From: Coptodactyla brooksi
Taxonomy: Eukaryota > Arthropoda > Insecta > Coleoptera > Scarabaeidae
Length of the DNA: 21,704 nt
Assembly: GCA_033557675.1 (NCBI GenBank)
Contig: JAWQRM010000533.1
Location: 1 to 21,704 of the forward strand
Direction of reading: 5' to 3'
Shown here: positions 1 through 10,123 of the stretch, piece after piece
Numbering within the stretch: the stretch's first letter is position 1
Layout of the letters: each line of letters starts with the position of its first letter
Notes under the pieces: generated by a model
What the model saw: only the letters and a program-made list of their open reading frames with translations
Told to the model about the DNA's origin: nothing
Databases searched by the model: none
Program-made: the position numbers and the translations under genes

Positions 1-805
1 AATCTGGTCAATCTGAAAAAATGTTTAAATTTTAACTCGGCGCACGAACTTTTTGGCCAACCTAATACATGTTATATGAAGACTACTTTTGAGGGGACAA
101 AATTAATACTGATGAATAAATAAAGAGAACACTTTGTCAATTATCTCAAAGACCGCGTATTATTTCTGATATAGTCTTGCTCAGGAGTCAATTTGCTTAA
201 AAACCGTTCGTATGAACATAAAAAAAATATTAATGTGTTCCGACTACCTACTACCAAATGTCCATGCTTTCTTGGGTTCATGAATTTTAAAATAAGGCCA
301 CGGAATTTAAGAACCAAACTGCTGCCGCTAATTTAAAAACATCGATGTACACAATCATGCAAATTAAGTAGAGGAATTTTGGTTGGGCATCGAAGTTCGA
401 GATAGGTAATAAACCTGGATACAGGTGTTTCTGTTCCGACAACGCGTGTCCCCTTGGCACAAATATTCATTAAAGACAATTTACTAGATTTATAGCGTCG
501 TTTCCTGGATTATTTCATACACCTTTCGTTTCGTGTTCCTACTAACCTTACAGGACAGCCAAACGCGTTAGCCGATCAATTAACAAACAGACAGACTCGG
601 CATAACGCGTGAATGAAGGATTACTTCGCACTGTAAGCTTACACGGAATGCCCTTTGCGCGAACGTTTTGTATTAGCATATATATTAAAGTTTAATTGGT
701 GAATAATTCGTATGCAGATGCCAAGGGATGACCTTAAACGTCTTATAGTAAATACGCCACATCCTGTATAGAAAGATATATGCCGGCGATAAATGCAGAT
801 TATGA
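1..805. other. Intergenic DNA, no gene seen
   Basis: I see no coding region, RNA gene or recognisable transposon here. About 400-680 is less AT-rich than its surroundings, contains several CpG-bearing words (ACGCGT three times), and has homeodomain-like TAAT words and a GGATTA word. That texture resembles conserved noncoding DNA near insect developmental genes, but this is only an impression of composition. Confidence 0.4.
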
Positions 806-912
806 ATGTATGTAGAAAAGGAACGGTTTATGTTATTACCGCTAATGCGATCTGGTGAGGGGAATATTTCAACAATTCATCGAGCACTTTCCGAGGAATT
901 TTTTAATGTACC

Positions 913-939
913 ATGTCACAACTCGACGAGTTGTGACAT
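913..939. repeat. Near-perfect 27-base palindrome
   Basis: Two 13-base arms (913-925 and 927-939) are perfect reverse complements around a single central A at 926. Each arm contains TGTCACAACTCG or its complement. No transposon end is recognised at either side. It could be a dimeric binding site, the scar of a small fold-back element, or chance, though a perfect 13-bp match at 1-base spacing is unlikely by chance. Confidence 0.9.
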
Positions 940-1565
940 TTTCCTTATCGATTTTTATGTGGTAGCAGTTTTTACGCTACTGGGAACAATATCCACGTGA
1001 AGTTGTGTATAAATTCGATAAAAGATATTACTTTTATTGCAAAGCGGCATTACTTGGCCACGATAGGTAACTTTGGCACAATATAAAAATATGCACAATT
1101 TTGTGTGTAATTTTTAGATTGGTCATATCCATCTGGTGGCCAATTTAGTCAGTAGTCAAGTTGTTTTAAAAGGTTCGATTTGAGAAATATTGTAATATGT
1201 TACTTAGATCGTTTTGACAAGAAGATTTAAAATGCACCTGATAATTTTCCAAACAATCATTTATAGAAAGTTTTATAGGCAGAAATCAATGTAGTAAATT
1301 TATTATGTATTATCAAGATCTTGAATGAAGCTTATAAAGGATGTAAATGGAAATTCAAAGAGGGCATTAAATATAACTAGATGATGTACATCGTACATGA
1401 CTTTCTCTTACGTTGCCCCTGGTTTAAATATAGAAAAGAATTGTAAAAAGAATTTCCATTCGTACCATCTGCCATCTTTGTCCAAAAATATGTAATAACG
1501 CTCAAATGGTGCGATTTAGAACTGATGTATAATAATTAAAGTGGTCCTCAAGGTATTTCATTTAT
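940..1565. other. Intergenic AT-rich DNA, nothing recognised
   Basis: No gene, repeat end or RNA is recognised. The short open frames are interrupted and resemble no family I know. Confidence 0.4.
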
Positions 1566-2100
1566 ACAAGGTGTTTCATTTAAAAATCTGAAGTTGGATA
1601 GAATAAACCGAAAACCATGTATATTTGAAAACTGTTTCAAATGTTGAAGAGTTCGATGTCACGCAACATTAGTTACAAATTAGTACAATTATTAGTAAAA
1701 TATTGCTTTCTAGTTTGCATATCAGTAATTTCCACTGTTGTGACTAACTTCACACGTGGATGTACCCATTTTTGCCTACGCTCATTATTTTTTATCAGTT
1801 GTCAGTTTTGGTTGTCTGTTTACAGTGCAATAGTACAGTACAATAAATTCGCGAATTTTATAGGTTATGGATTACATTGTAAAGGACAACATGATTATAG
1901 TGGAAATACAATTCATGTAGAGATGTTGGAAATGTTGGGATGAACGTATTACGTTAGAGTCTATTGAGAAGAGTTTACTTTGATATCTGGAGTTGGCACA
2001 TTAGGAGAGTTTTGATTGTGCAAGGAATAATCAGGCCTGTTGGATCATATGTTAAAATGTTTAATTATCACTTTGTGGAGTTTGGTAATATACAGACGTA
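1566..2100 (+). mobile_element. Possible degenerate DNA transposon 5' end
   Basis: The stretch opens with ACAAGGTGTTTCATTTAAAA, close to the ACAGGGTGTTCC-type termini that recur in insect Tc1/mariner-superfamily elements. Just before it, 1549-1564 carries a similar short word, so the TTTCATTTA word occurs twice. A frame starting with ATG at about 1868 reads MDYIVKDNMIIVEI and then soon stops. It vaguely resembles the start of transposon proteins with a DUF4817-type helix-turn-helix. A 100-codon frame at 1641-1943 overlaps it in another phase; I do not recognise that protein. Both the family and the boundaries are guesses. Confidence 0.22.
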
Positions 2101-2399
2101 GTTATTTTAACTTATTTAAAATTCCAAAAAATATTTAAAGAAATATAAATTGAATGCCCTGCATCTCTTATTTCATTTTCGCTGTAACTGTCATTCTTAC
2201 TGTTACCATTTAGGTGAATAATGCTATATAATTATAAATAAATAGTTCAAAAGATTCATTCAGTTAAACTTTACACTTTTTATAGTAGTAAATTGCTTTA
2301 ATGACGGCCAAACTAACCCAATGGGATTAAAACTTTGTCAATTTTATCACACAACTTTGTTTGAATTGAATTCCTTGTATATCCGCAAATTGCTAGGTT
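2101..2399. other. Intergenic AT-rich DNA, nothing recognised
   Basis: No coding or structural feature is supported here. Confidence 0.4.
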
Positions 2400-2503
2400 T
2401 ACAATATTCCTGTGTTTTTCTGGTGATCAATAATAATTTCACTGGCCGTTTTTAATTTGTTTATAACCTTACCGATTTCGGTCTAATTTTGAGCCACCTT
2501 TAG
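2400..2503 (-). repeat. Left inverted arm of PLE remnant 1
   Basis: The reverse complement of this stretch aligns along its length with 3501-3616, with shared blocks such as GGTGATCAATAATA and TTTTTAATTTGTTTAT, at roughly 80-85 percent identity by eye. The inner part (2470-2503, minus) is a decayed copy of the hammerhead-like motif at 3501-3545. Penelope-like elements are known to carry LTR-like repeats in direct or inverted order; an inverted copy at the 5' side of a truncated element fits that. Confidence 0.75.
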
Positions 2504-2530
2504 AGCTACAATTCCCATCTTAATGAACTA

Positions 2531-3020
2531 ATGATCCCTTTTAAAAAGTTAATCAACAAAATAGGACATCAACTTAAACTGAAACATGATCCTCTATTCA
2601 ATAATAATAATAACACTTTTCAAACGCAACCTACATACAAAAAACTTAGTTTCAATAAATCTAACATAAAACTTAAACGTTTACTTTACAAATATAATAT
2701 AACTTCTGCATTTACTATAAAATCTATAATATACAACTACTTAAGTAATTTTAAACAACCTACACAAATCCAAGATAAAAGTGGTCTTGCTCGAATTGCA
2801 ATAGTTTATACCTACGGCAAACTGGGCGCAAATTAAGAACTAGGATTAAAGAACACAAAACACACTACTCATCTAATCTATATAACCACCTCTTAGAGAC
2901 CACTTAGAAACTGGACGAATAATTGATTATAAAAATACTAAAATCGTGCAAATTTGTAACAAAGGTCAAATTATGGACATTACCGAGCAATTTAATATTG
3001 AAAAACTCTTTTTACTTATT
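2531..3020 (+). pseudogene. PLE GIY-YIG endonuclease region, decayed
   Basis: This is the C-terminal part of a Penelope-like retroelement polyprotein, where a GIY-YIG nuclease follows the reverse transcriptase. An open frame at 2531-2836 ends in DKSGLARIAIVYTYGKLGAN, matching the family layout DKSGIYKI...YIGKTGR with the first motif degraded (GIYKI to GLARI). A frameshift near 2830 moves the continuation into another phase, LRTRIKEHKTHYSS, which is the conserved R..EH block. Further on, IVQICNKGQIMDITEQFNIEK resembles the family's terminal segment. Asparagine runs (NNNNN) come from an AAT microsatellite at 2600-2613. The reverse transcriptase is not seen, so the copy is strongly 5'-truncated. 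It lies between inverted arms at 2400-2503 and 3501-3616. It cannot make a working protein. Confidence 0.65.
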
Positions 3021-3219
3021 GGTGTTGTTTTCGTTTAAAGTGAATTTTCGTCTTATATAAATCTGTTCTGTGGCTTTATTTTGACCATTTCCATTTTGTA
3101 ATTTTACACACATGTGCACATATAGTGTATTTTCATATACATTTTAATCTGTATTTTGTAAGTTTCGTTTCTTTCTCGTTTTTGTTGTCGCGGTGTTAAT
3201 TTTATGTGTTTTTAGTATA

Positions 3220-3251
3220 CTGATGATGTGAATAGATTTCTCGAAAGCTTT
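3220..3251 (+). ncRNA. Hammerhead-like motif, PLE remnant 1 inner copy
   Basis: CTGATGA (3220-3226) is followed by one spacer base, a ~5-bp imperfect stem, GAAA (3243-3246) and the palindromic AAGCTT, which supplies a minimal stem III before U. This is the ordered core of a minimal type I hammerhead ribozyme as described for Penelope-like elements. It is on the same strand as the GIY-YIG region and downstream of it, as expected for the LTR-like unit. There is one base between A9 and stem II in all copies here; activity is unknown. Confidence 0.5.
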
Positions 3252-3500
3252 AAATATTAAATTCATGCAAGTATAAGAGGCTTTTATTTACGACATCTTT
3301 AAATAATCCACTTGGGCTTGCAAGATGAACTGGAACGAAAATTCAAATAATCCAAGTAATTTCCACAGGAATATCAAGAATCACAAGATTTAACGCGCAA
3401 TAGAAAAACATCATACATCTCACCAGCTGATCCTACAACAACACATAATCCAAATGACAAATACAAACCAGCAGGTGCTTTGATAGCACTCAAAATAGCT

Positions 3501-3616
3501 TTGAAGATGGCCCAAAACTAAAATAAAATTAGGCCGAAACCGGTAAGCTTAATAAACAAATTAAAAACAGCCAGTAAAGGTATTATTGATCACCAAAACA
3601 ACACAGAAATACAATT
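3501..3616 (+). repeat. Right arm of PLE remnant 1 with hammerhead-like motif
   Basis: This is the mate of the inverted arm at 2400-2503. It begins with a hammerhead-like motif at 3501-3545: TTGAAGA (C3 changed to T), a GGCC/GGCC stem with an AT-rich loop, GAAA at 3536-3539, then ACCGGTA, where ACC/GGU forms stem III. Such sequences are typical of PLE LTR-like units in arthropods. Confidence 0.7.
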
Positions 3617-3647
3617 TTGTGTTTTAATACTCTTTTATTGACATAAC

Positions 3648-3702
3648 AACTTTCGCAACTTCTCTGCTCCTAGGTAACTTCGCATCTTCTCTGTGCTAAG
3701 GT
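3648..3702. repeat. Two-copy tandem repeat, ~28-base unit
   Basis: Units at 3648-3675 and 3676-3702 share AACTTTCGCAACTTCTCTG-type sequence and end in CTAGGT and CTAAGGT. They differ by one indel and a few substitutions. No function is evident. Confidence 0.8.
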
Positions 3703-5460
3703 CGGCCACAATTACATTTTTTTTGTTAGGAATTAATTAATTAATTAAGTCATATTTCATTATGCTAATTGCCAGTATTAATACGTGGCCTGAGCCCATG
3801 ATTATCTTCATCGTTTTATCTCGTTTTAAATATGTAAATTGTATCGTTTCATCTATATAAATAATAATACATCCTTCGTTCCTAACTTCCGCATTTTTCT
3901 CAAAAAAAGTAACCCCGAAAATAACCAATTTCAAGCTGCTGCATTAAAATCTGCCTATTTCTTAAGTCTGTCATCTTCCGTCCTCAATGGTTCTTCGTTT
4001 CATTTATAAACAATGTCCTTTCCGAATTTATGGTGAATCTGCCTTCTTTGATTGTCAGTTTTTCTGTCACATAAACATCTACACTTCTTCATACTGTTAC
4101 ATGATCAGAACCATCGACTGATTTTCTGTCTCTCTACTCAAGAAAACATTGATCCAAACAACAATAATCACGAAGAATACTTACTTTTTTACTAAATTTT
4201 CTCAAAGTTCTGCCAGAAATTTACCAAAATTCGAAAAACAAGTTGGAATGAACAAAGGACCAAATATCGTTTCACGGATGATTGTAGGAAGTAACCTCAC
4301 ATAACCACGGTATGGTAAAATCATATAACCAACGCAAAAAAACCTGAAAACGTGAAAACAACCCTTACACTCAAAAATACGCTTTCCAACCACAGAAAGG
4401 ACACGAACTAGAGAGGAAACTCACCTAGAGATCTTAAACGGTTTCAAGATGGCCGAAATAAGTATGGATCCAATTCGAAATAACCGTAAGGACGTTGCCA
4501 GCTAAAATAATCTAACTACCAAGAGCAATATGTCCCAATATTGTTCTTAAAGTACTTGCCATCCGCAATAAAGCGAAAGCTGTCCTCTAACTAGGTCTCG
4601 GTTATGTACCTTTACATAGCCGAAAATAAGCTATTGCAAACCTTAGGAAGGAACGAAAGAAAAAACCCAAAACCGAAAACTAAATTGTGAAAATATCAAC
4701 TAGGTAGGAACAGATGTTTCCTAGATGAATCCTAGGAAACAACAACAGATAAACACTAATTAAAGAACCTAATTTTCCAGAAGCCAACCGCGGTCTCATA
4801 AAAATTGTCCTCTGTTGGTCACTAGCAGAAACTAAAGCGAAATTAATTGTTAACCGTTCCATGATTTCTTGGCAAAAATTTGACACACAGATGGCGAATT
4901 GAATAAAACAAAAGTAAATAGTATTTCCTAGATTACAACGTTGTTTGTATAATAATGTTTTCATACAGGAAACACTTCTTCTTTCAAAGATTTTAAAATG
5001 CTACTTACAATTTCACGGATGTCCCCAATTAAATTATTATCTTTCACTTTACTAGGAAACCTTTCACTTTGATGCACTAATATATTCTTTTCTGAAGATT
5101 GTACTACAGACAATGCAAATAATTAGTACCTACTAAGATCTCCGTAATAGGCGTGACTTTATCACAACGGATTCTGCTCCCAATGACCATGCTATATTAG
5201 ATAAAGTACTAGAACGTTTGCACTGGACGTTTGTACTTGTACTGCATGTTTCTAATCAAATGTCAGCTGTTTTGAGATTGATGATAATTAATGGTTATTA
5301 GGTAACACCGTCATACGGTCTTATGACAATTTATTTTAGGTGTGATATACTTTAGTCAAAATTCCCCAGCAGTTCTCTTTTAAAAAGAGTCCAAGAAAAA
5401 TAAAAATAATTGACTCTGAAATATTAAATAGCGATTACGCCAAATTGAACTTTTCTGTGC
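3703..5460. other. Long stretch without a recognised gene
   Basis: About 1.75 kb on both strands shows only short frames with no familiar protein signature. A 9-bp stem (4716-4724 with 4732-4740, sequence GTTTCCTAG) is the clearest structure. The region may hold old, unrecognised repeats. Confidence 0.4.
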
Positions 5461-5780
5461 TTAATTAGATGGGAAAGGATCATTCGGCCGAAGTTAATAC
5501 CGAGGATGGGCTTATCCCTTCTCACAGTCAGATAAAACAAGCTGTTACTCAAGGCGATTTGATTTACAGACAGCTCGGTTCGGCTCCAATTAAGCTCTGG
5601 GGAGATCGACGCACTCCCTCTTCTAGACGCATTCCGTTCGCGGTTGTTTCCACCCCTAAGTCCATAATTCGGCTACGCCCCCACAGAGGTCTTCATTGAT
5701 TTCCTACCAGTGGCGGTGGCAGTAACACGGGGGACAGTAAGCCTCTCAAATTGGTTTCCCACCCTCTGATAAAAAAAAAC
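5461..5780 (+). other. GC-richer island with a short open frame
   Basis: Base composition rises here relative to the flanks. A 76-codon frame runs from the ATG at 5469 to 5699. It is preceded by a pyrimidine-containing tract ending in TTAG (5465-5468), which could serve as a splice acceptor. The frame begins MGKDHSAEVNTEDG; I recognise no domain, signal peptide or membrane segment. It could be a conserved noncoding island, a host exon or an unrecognised repeat. The coding reading has little support. Confidence 0.2.
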
Positions 5781-7566
5781 ATCCCTCTGTTTGCAGTTGG
5801 GGTACAACGATATTTTATACCAGCCACCCTATACAATTGCATTCGTAGGAGGGGAAAATTTTTAAGTCGTTATAAAAGTGTATAGTTCCAGAATTATGTT
5901 TTAATAAAGAAAAACAATTTCTACCAACATTATTGTCACTTATAGTTTTGATCGCTAATAAAGGATACATTTAAAATTCGGAATTTTTTAAAATGTGTTT
6001 CGAAAAGGCTACACCCAAAAATTCGATGTGCTTATAAATAAAAGCAATCCCTTTTTACTTACACAACTTACCGACTTTAAGGTAGATGATCATATATTAA
6101 TTCCGAACAAATTATCCTAAAATTAGTCTCACCCAATTCAAAAATTAACGACGAACGCTCTCGCCAGGTATCTCGAAACGTAAAAAGTCGAATTTACCGC
6201 GAATTATCATAAAAGCGTATATAGTTGGGACTCGGCATAAATTGGAAGGAATTAATTTTTGAAGTCGCTCGGCGCGAGTGGTACAAGAGTCCGGGCCCCA
6301 TTAGAGAAGCCTTCGGCTAATAAATTCGAACAAACTCCGAGGTGTGATACCTCATTAAATTTCGAAAAATAAACGATACATAAACCCGACGGAATTTGAA
6401 ATAGGCAATAATCTCTCGGTTATGTGACGTTGTGTGCTCTTCGATAACCTCGACCAGGTATCAGAAGAAAGTTTCGAAAAAGAATGGTGCACTGCCACGT
6501 CAGCGATGTTGGTGCGGATCTGAAAATTCTTCTTTCTCCTACTATACTGTGAAAGAAATTTTTTCATTTAACTTTGTGCAATGAAATGCAAATTTTAAGT
6601 ACATTTTTGCTTTGTACTGATGCCACGAAAAAATACGTAGACTTGTATTTTTTAAGAAGCTTTTAAGAAACTCAATGGCTTATACAGAAAAGTGCTATTT
6701 ACATCTTCATCCAGCAATAATGGATGGCTCAAAAATGGTTTGGAAACAAATTATTGCCGTCACTGTCCACAAAATCTGTCGTAGTAATGTACAATGTACC
6801 TTACCATTTCAGAATATTAAATCGTAAAATAATAATAGCGCTGAAGCTTGAAGTTTATATATGCTAGTGTATATGAAAAAAACATTATAACCATTCCTGA
6901 AGAGACGGTCATTATATCCAAGTTACTTGGAGTCACAAAAATCACAGAACATTCGTAGTAATTATATGGTAGATGAGGAAGTCAATAAGGCGGAGTACAC
7001 GGTTTTGCTACTACTCTACTGCGTCTTCAACCCACTTGCACTGAGTTGTACTGAATCATTTGGAAAAATAATGAATTCCCAAGACATACTATTTGATGAA
7101 GTATGTAAAATATAAGACACATTGTGAAAGAACTACATAATCATTTAAACCTGCATGTCATCGAGATGCAGTTCTGCAAAAATGTATTCTTAACGTAAAT
7201 GATACTAAATCTGCATCAAAAAGTAGTAGTTAAACCAGTGATCAGGTTACTTTAAGTAAGTTCACCATTAGTTCCCTCGTGTAATATATTCTATTCTAAT
7301 AAAATAAGTAATATATTACAAGTAATGTGTAAGTGTGACTAGAATTAAGTATCTTATCGTGTAAGATTTATATATGTATTATTTTATTATTATTAATTGG
7401 GTATTTATCCACGTATTTACTGCTTTTTTATATATATTAGTTAACTTTTTTTTGTATTTTTGGGTATGTATTATTATTAATGTAGGGTCAGTAAAAGTAC
7501 CTGAATGACAATATACTATTTTCAAATCTATGTTTGAAGTGAATCTTTCTTCCTAATAGCTTAAGT
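5781..7566. other. No gene recognised; possible conserved island at 6130-6570
   Basis: Most of this stretch is AT-rich and featureless. From about 6130 to 6570 the sequence is more complex and CpG-bearing, for example CTCGGCGCGAGTGG and GTCCGGGCCCC near 6268-6300. It has TAAT-type words nearby and no repeat-like partner elsewhere in the window. That is the look of conserved noncoding regulatory DNA in insects. Near 7280-7320 an 11-bp AT-rich stem (7280-7290 with 7310-7320) is visible. Confidence 0.3.
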
Positions 7567-8219
7567 TTGCGCTTCTTAATCGGTGGGGCGTGGTCCACTG
7601 GGGGGCGCCAAGGATTTCCAAGGGGGCGTCAAGAAATGATCAAAACATCAATTAATTTTTATTTTAAACTGAAATTCGATAACATAACATCATATGTAAA
7701 ACTTTGTGATTATAGAACATTTCTATTAAGTTAGATGTGCCTGCTTCAAGGTACAAAGCCTATCCAGGTTTGGTTTCATATTCCAGATAAACACTCCTAA
7801 TTCCATTTCTATTTGCAGCTTGTTACTGTATCTAGATTTTAAAGCAACTGCTGCTGGAGAAACTATTTTCGCAAAAGTAACAAATTGAAAAAGGTGGCAA
7901 TATGCGAAATGCTTTAGCTTTAATAAGATTATAGCCACAAGGCGAGCTCACTCAAGAAGTTTGTTAAGGGTTTATCAGTAAAATTTGATTTTTCTGCAGT
8001 ATTGGAAAAAAGATCTGTCAGTTGTTCTTCTTCTGGCAGAAGTAAGCTGGTTAGTATACTTTAAAATGGATTTATACACAATAATGTATTCCCTGCAAAA
8101 AAGTATTTGCTAAAAGTAGAGCTCAAATTTTCTACATGACCCTCCAATGTCTTTAGCAATAATTTTTTATGATTTTCTTCCGGTGGGTAACTTTGGATAA
8201 ATTCACACAATGTGGGAAA
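7567..8219 (-). pseudogene. hAT transposase 3' end, ZBED5/SCAND3-like, decayed
   Basis: Read on the minus strand, one phase gives FPTLCEFIQSYPPEENHK followed by KLLLKTLEGHVENLSSTF (from 8219). A later segment reads LPEEEQLTDLFSNTAEKSNF. The end reads ALKSRYSNKLQIEMELGV with a closing LCTLKQAHLT. This order matches the C-terminal half of ZBED5/SCAND3-like hAT transposases, whose hATC dimerisation region carries the conserved LKSKYRNRLxVE block before the stop. After the stop (below ~7726), 7567-7630 has the G-rich GGTGGGGCG and GGGGGCGCC words typical of the 3' terminus and inverted repeat of these elements. The copy is broken into at least two phases and its 5' half is missing beyond ~8220. 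Confidence 0.75.
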
Positions 8220-8241
8220 CAAAATTCAATTTTAATTAACG

Positions 8242-8285
8242 ATTAAAGAATTTTAATTAACAAATTAAAATTCTTTTAATTTGTT
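8242..8285. repeat. Two overlapping, mutually exclusive hairpins
   Basis: Hairpin A pairs 8245-8258 with 8263-8276 (14 bp, loop AACA). Hairpin B pairs 8259-8270 with 8274-8285 (12 bp, loop TTC). They share bases 8263-8270, so only one can form at a time. The sequence is AT-only apart from one G and a few C. It lies between the hAT remnant and the piggyBac terminus and may be a small fold-back scar. Confidence 0.85.
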
Positions 8286-8502
8286 ATTCCTTGTAAAAAA
8301 ACCACTACCATACACCGACTTGTAGATACAATATTAACCCTTCTGTGCTCCTCGGGTCAATATGACCCGAAACGGATTTTCAGTTTCTAGAACTTTGTCA
8401 TCATTCGTCATTTGTTTCCAAGGTTTTGTGACTTGATTTGCTGGTGCGTAAAGTATAATATTGCCAAATAGTTTTTACAAGAAATTATTATTAAATTATT
8501 TA

Positions 8503-8625
8503 ACCAAGATTGTTACAAAGTAAAAACGAACCGCTATGCCAAAATTTGAAGAGAGGATGCTTGACGCACGTTTCGCTAATCAAATTAGCATCATCAGGAG
8601 CGATGAAAGACTCACAAAAACTCAC
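8503..8625 (-). repeat. PLE-type repeat with best hammerhead-like motif
   Basis: This stretch is shared with 12300-12415 and, in inverse order, with 21560-21704. On the minus strand, 8597-8563 reads CTGATGA, one spacer base, GCTAAT/ATTAGC closing a TTG loop, GAAA, and ACG..CGTC. Every conserved hammerhead core position I can check is present, with a 3-bp stem III and C17 at the cleavage position. It is the least decayed of the nine motifs in the window. It sits inside the piggyBac copy, so the PLE sequence arrived after that element or was carried by it. Confidence 0.65.
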
Positions 8626-9196
8626 AGTCTTTGTGGATGGACTCTTTGTGACAGTGGTAGTTCTTACGCCACGAAAGCTCAAATTTATATAGGAAAATGT
8701 CCGGATGAAGCACCAGAAAAAAAATCACGAGATGCGAGTAGTTTTAGATCTAACACGTGAACTCGGGAGGCAAAATGTTACATATCATAATTTTTTCCTG
8801 CATAAAAAATTAGGTGAAGTGCTGATTAGAAGAAAACTTACAATGTTAGAAACGGTTAGAAGAAGTAAACCCGAACTTCCCGTGATTACAATAATTAAAG
8901 AATTACATAGTTCTACTTTTTACTTTACCAACCATACCACAATTGTGTCATGTGTGCATAAAAAAATAAAAACGTTATTCTTATGACCACAATGTGCTGT
9001 ATACAATGTGTATAAGGAAGCTAGCAGCAGGGACGACAAGAAGACACAAATGATACTAGATTATAACTCTACCAAAGCAGCAGTTGATACGTTAGATCAA
9101 AGTATTGCAGCATATAATTGCAAAAGAAAAACCAATCGATGGCCTATTATTTTGTTGTATTTTGTTATGGAGATAAATAAATTCAGATTAGAATAA
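8626..9196 (+). pseudogene. piggyBac transposase C-terminal half, decayed
   Basis: Three successive phases match the transposase core. First, WTLCDSGSSYATKAQIY and GKCPDEAPEKK (about 8635-8725). After a frameshift near 8725, EMRVVLDLTRELGRQNVTYH with NFFLHKKLGEVLIRRKLTML and SKPELP (to 8986). Then after a break, MILDYNSTKAAVDTLDQS and CKRKTNRWP (9008-9196). The family uses a DDD catalytic triad. The first Asp (LCDS) and third (VDTLDQ) remain. The second, in the usual TCDNFF context, is His here (TYHNFF). With two frameshifts and no N-terminal half, this is a dead copy. Confidence 0.9.
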
Positions 9197-9389
9197 GAAT
9201 GTTCTGTACAAGAGAAAACTATTTCTGGAAGAATTGACCAAACTGATGGTAACTTCCTTTGTGATGTCAAAAGAACATAAACATATTACAATATATTACT
9301 TTCACAATACATTAATTTCGAGCTGTTCTTGACAATCCTTCTGTACTTGCATACTTCAGGTCACTACGACCCGAAGGACTACAAGGCTA

Positions 9390-10123
9390 TAGTAAAACTA
9401 AGGAAAACAAGAGGGACACGGTAGTAATTTTAGGGTTTATTTTTGTTTAAAATTATGATCAAATTTGTTACCAAATTTCACAAAAAAAAGAACATGCTCA
9501 CAAGAGTTCAATAAATGGACTCTTGTGTTATCATCCTGCATAAATATTTTCAAGTGTTGACTGTTATAAGTCATGGCCCAAATATTACACATGTTGGCTT
9601 TTACTTGGTTCACTGAAGTGCATTAATTTACGTTACAGTATATTTTATAACCACTACTACATTTCATGCTGACTTTAAATACGAAAAATAAAGAAATAGA
9701 TTTAAATGTCTGATGTTCTATATTTTTATTTATCATCAAATGGACAACTCGAAATGAAACTAACTCATCATCGCCCTCGACACAGCAATTAGGGTTCAAG
9801 CGATGCGGTCAGTATACCTGGATGCGAAAATTAAAAGCAGTGATGTATTTTAACTCCATCATTCCCGCACGATAAAGTGTCTTCTCGCGGCTATTCTTCA
9901 GTTTTATTGGTGAAGAGGTTCTTACGGCGTAACGACCTGTACGTGGTATCACTTTATGTTATAGAATTTTTTCCAGTATGTTCCTTCATCACAGTTTATG
10001 ACCACATTTATTGACTTAATTGTCGGCTTGAATTACGTGTCTTGGCACCGTGAACGACGTGATCATCTTCGGTACAATCTTCCAATCTTATACTGTAAAA
10101 AGGGGAAGGGGTTTCCTCCATAG
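9390..10123. other. No gene recognised
   Basis: A 12-bp stem pairs 9499-9510 with 9516-9527 around ATAAA, with one G-T pair. Apart from that I see nothing that can be named. From about 9750 onward the sequence becomes less AT-rich and looks less repeat-like than its left flank. Confidence 0.4.

Larger units (their letters stand above)
8334..9389 (+). mobile_element. piggyBac-type element, internally deleted
   Basis: A TTAA at 8334-8337, the piggyBac target site, is followed by the terminus CCCTTCTGTGCTCCTCGGG and a subterminal palindrome CGGGTCA/TGACCCG (8353-8369). At the far side, the reverse complement of about 9354-9386 aligns with this: CCTTGTAGTCC, then TTCGGGTC...TGACCTGAA. This gives a roughly 34-base imperfect inverted repeat; the right-hand TTAA has decayed. 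At about 1.05 kb the copy is less than half of a full element and carries only the C-terminal half of the transposase. A PLE-type repeat (about 8503-8625) is embedded inside it. Confidence 0.85.

Noticed and set aside
5095..5110. A further CTGAAGA as a hammerhead core
   Set aside because: No GAAA with an intervening stem follows within a plausible distance.
5600..5760. Possible tRNA or small structural RNA in the GC-richer stretch
   Set aside because: No cloverleaf, no A/B box pair and no snRNA-type Sm site could be found.
8500..8692. Overlapping 60-codon frames on both strands near the piggyBac copy
   Set aside because: They are shadows of the PLE-type repeat and of the transposase phase WTLCDSGSSY; no independent protein signature.
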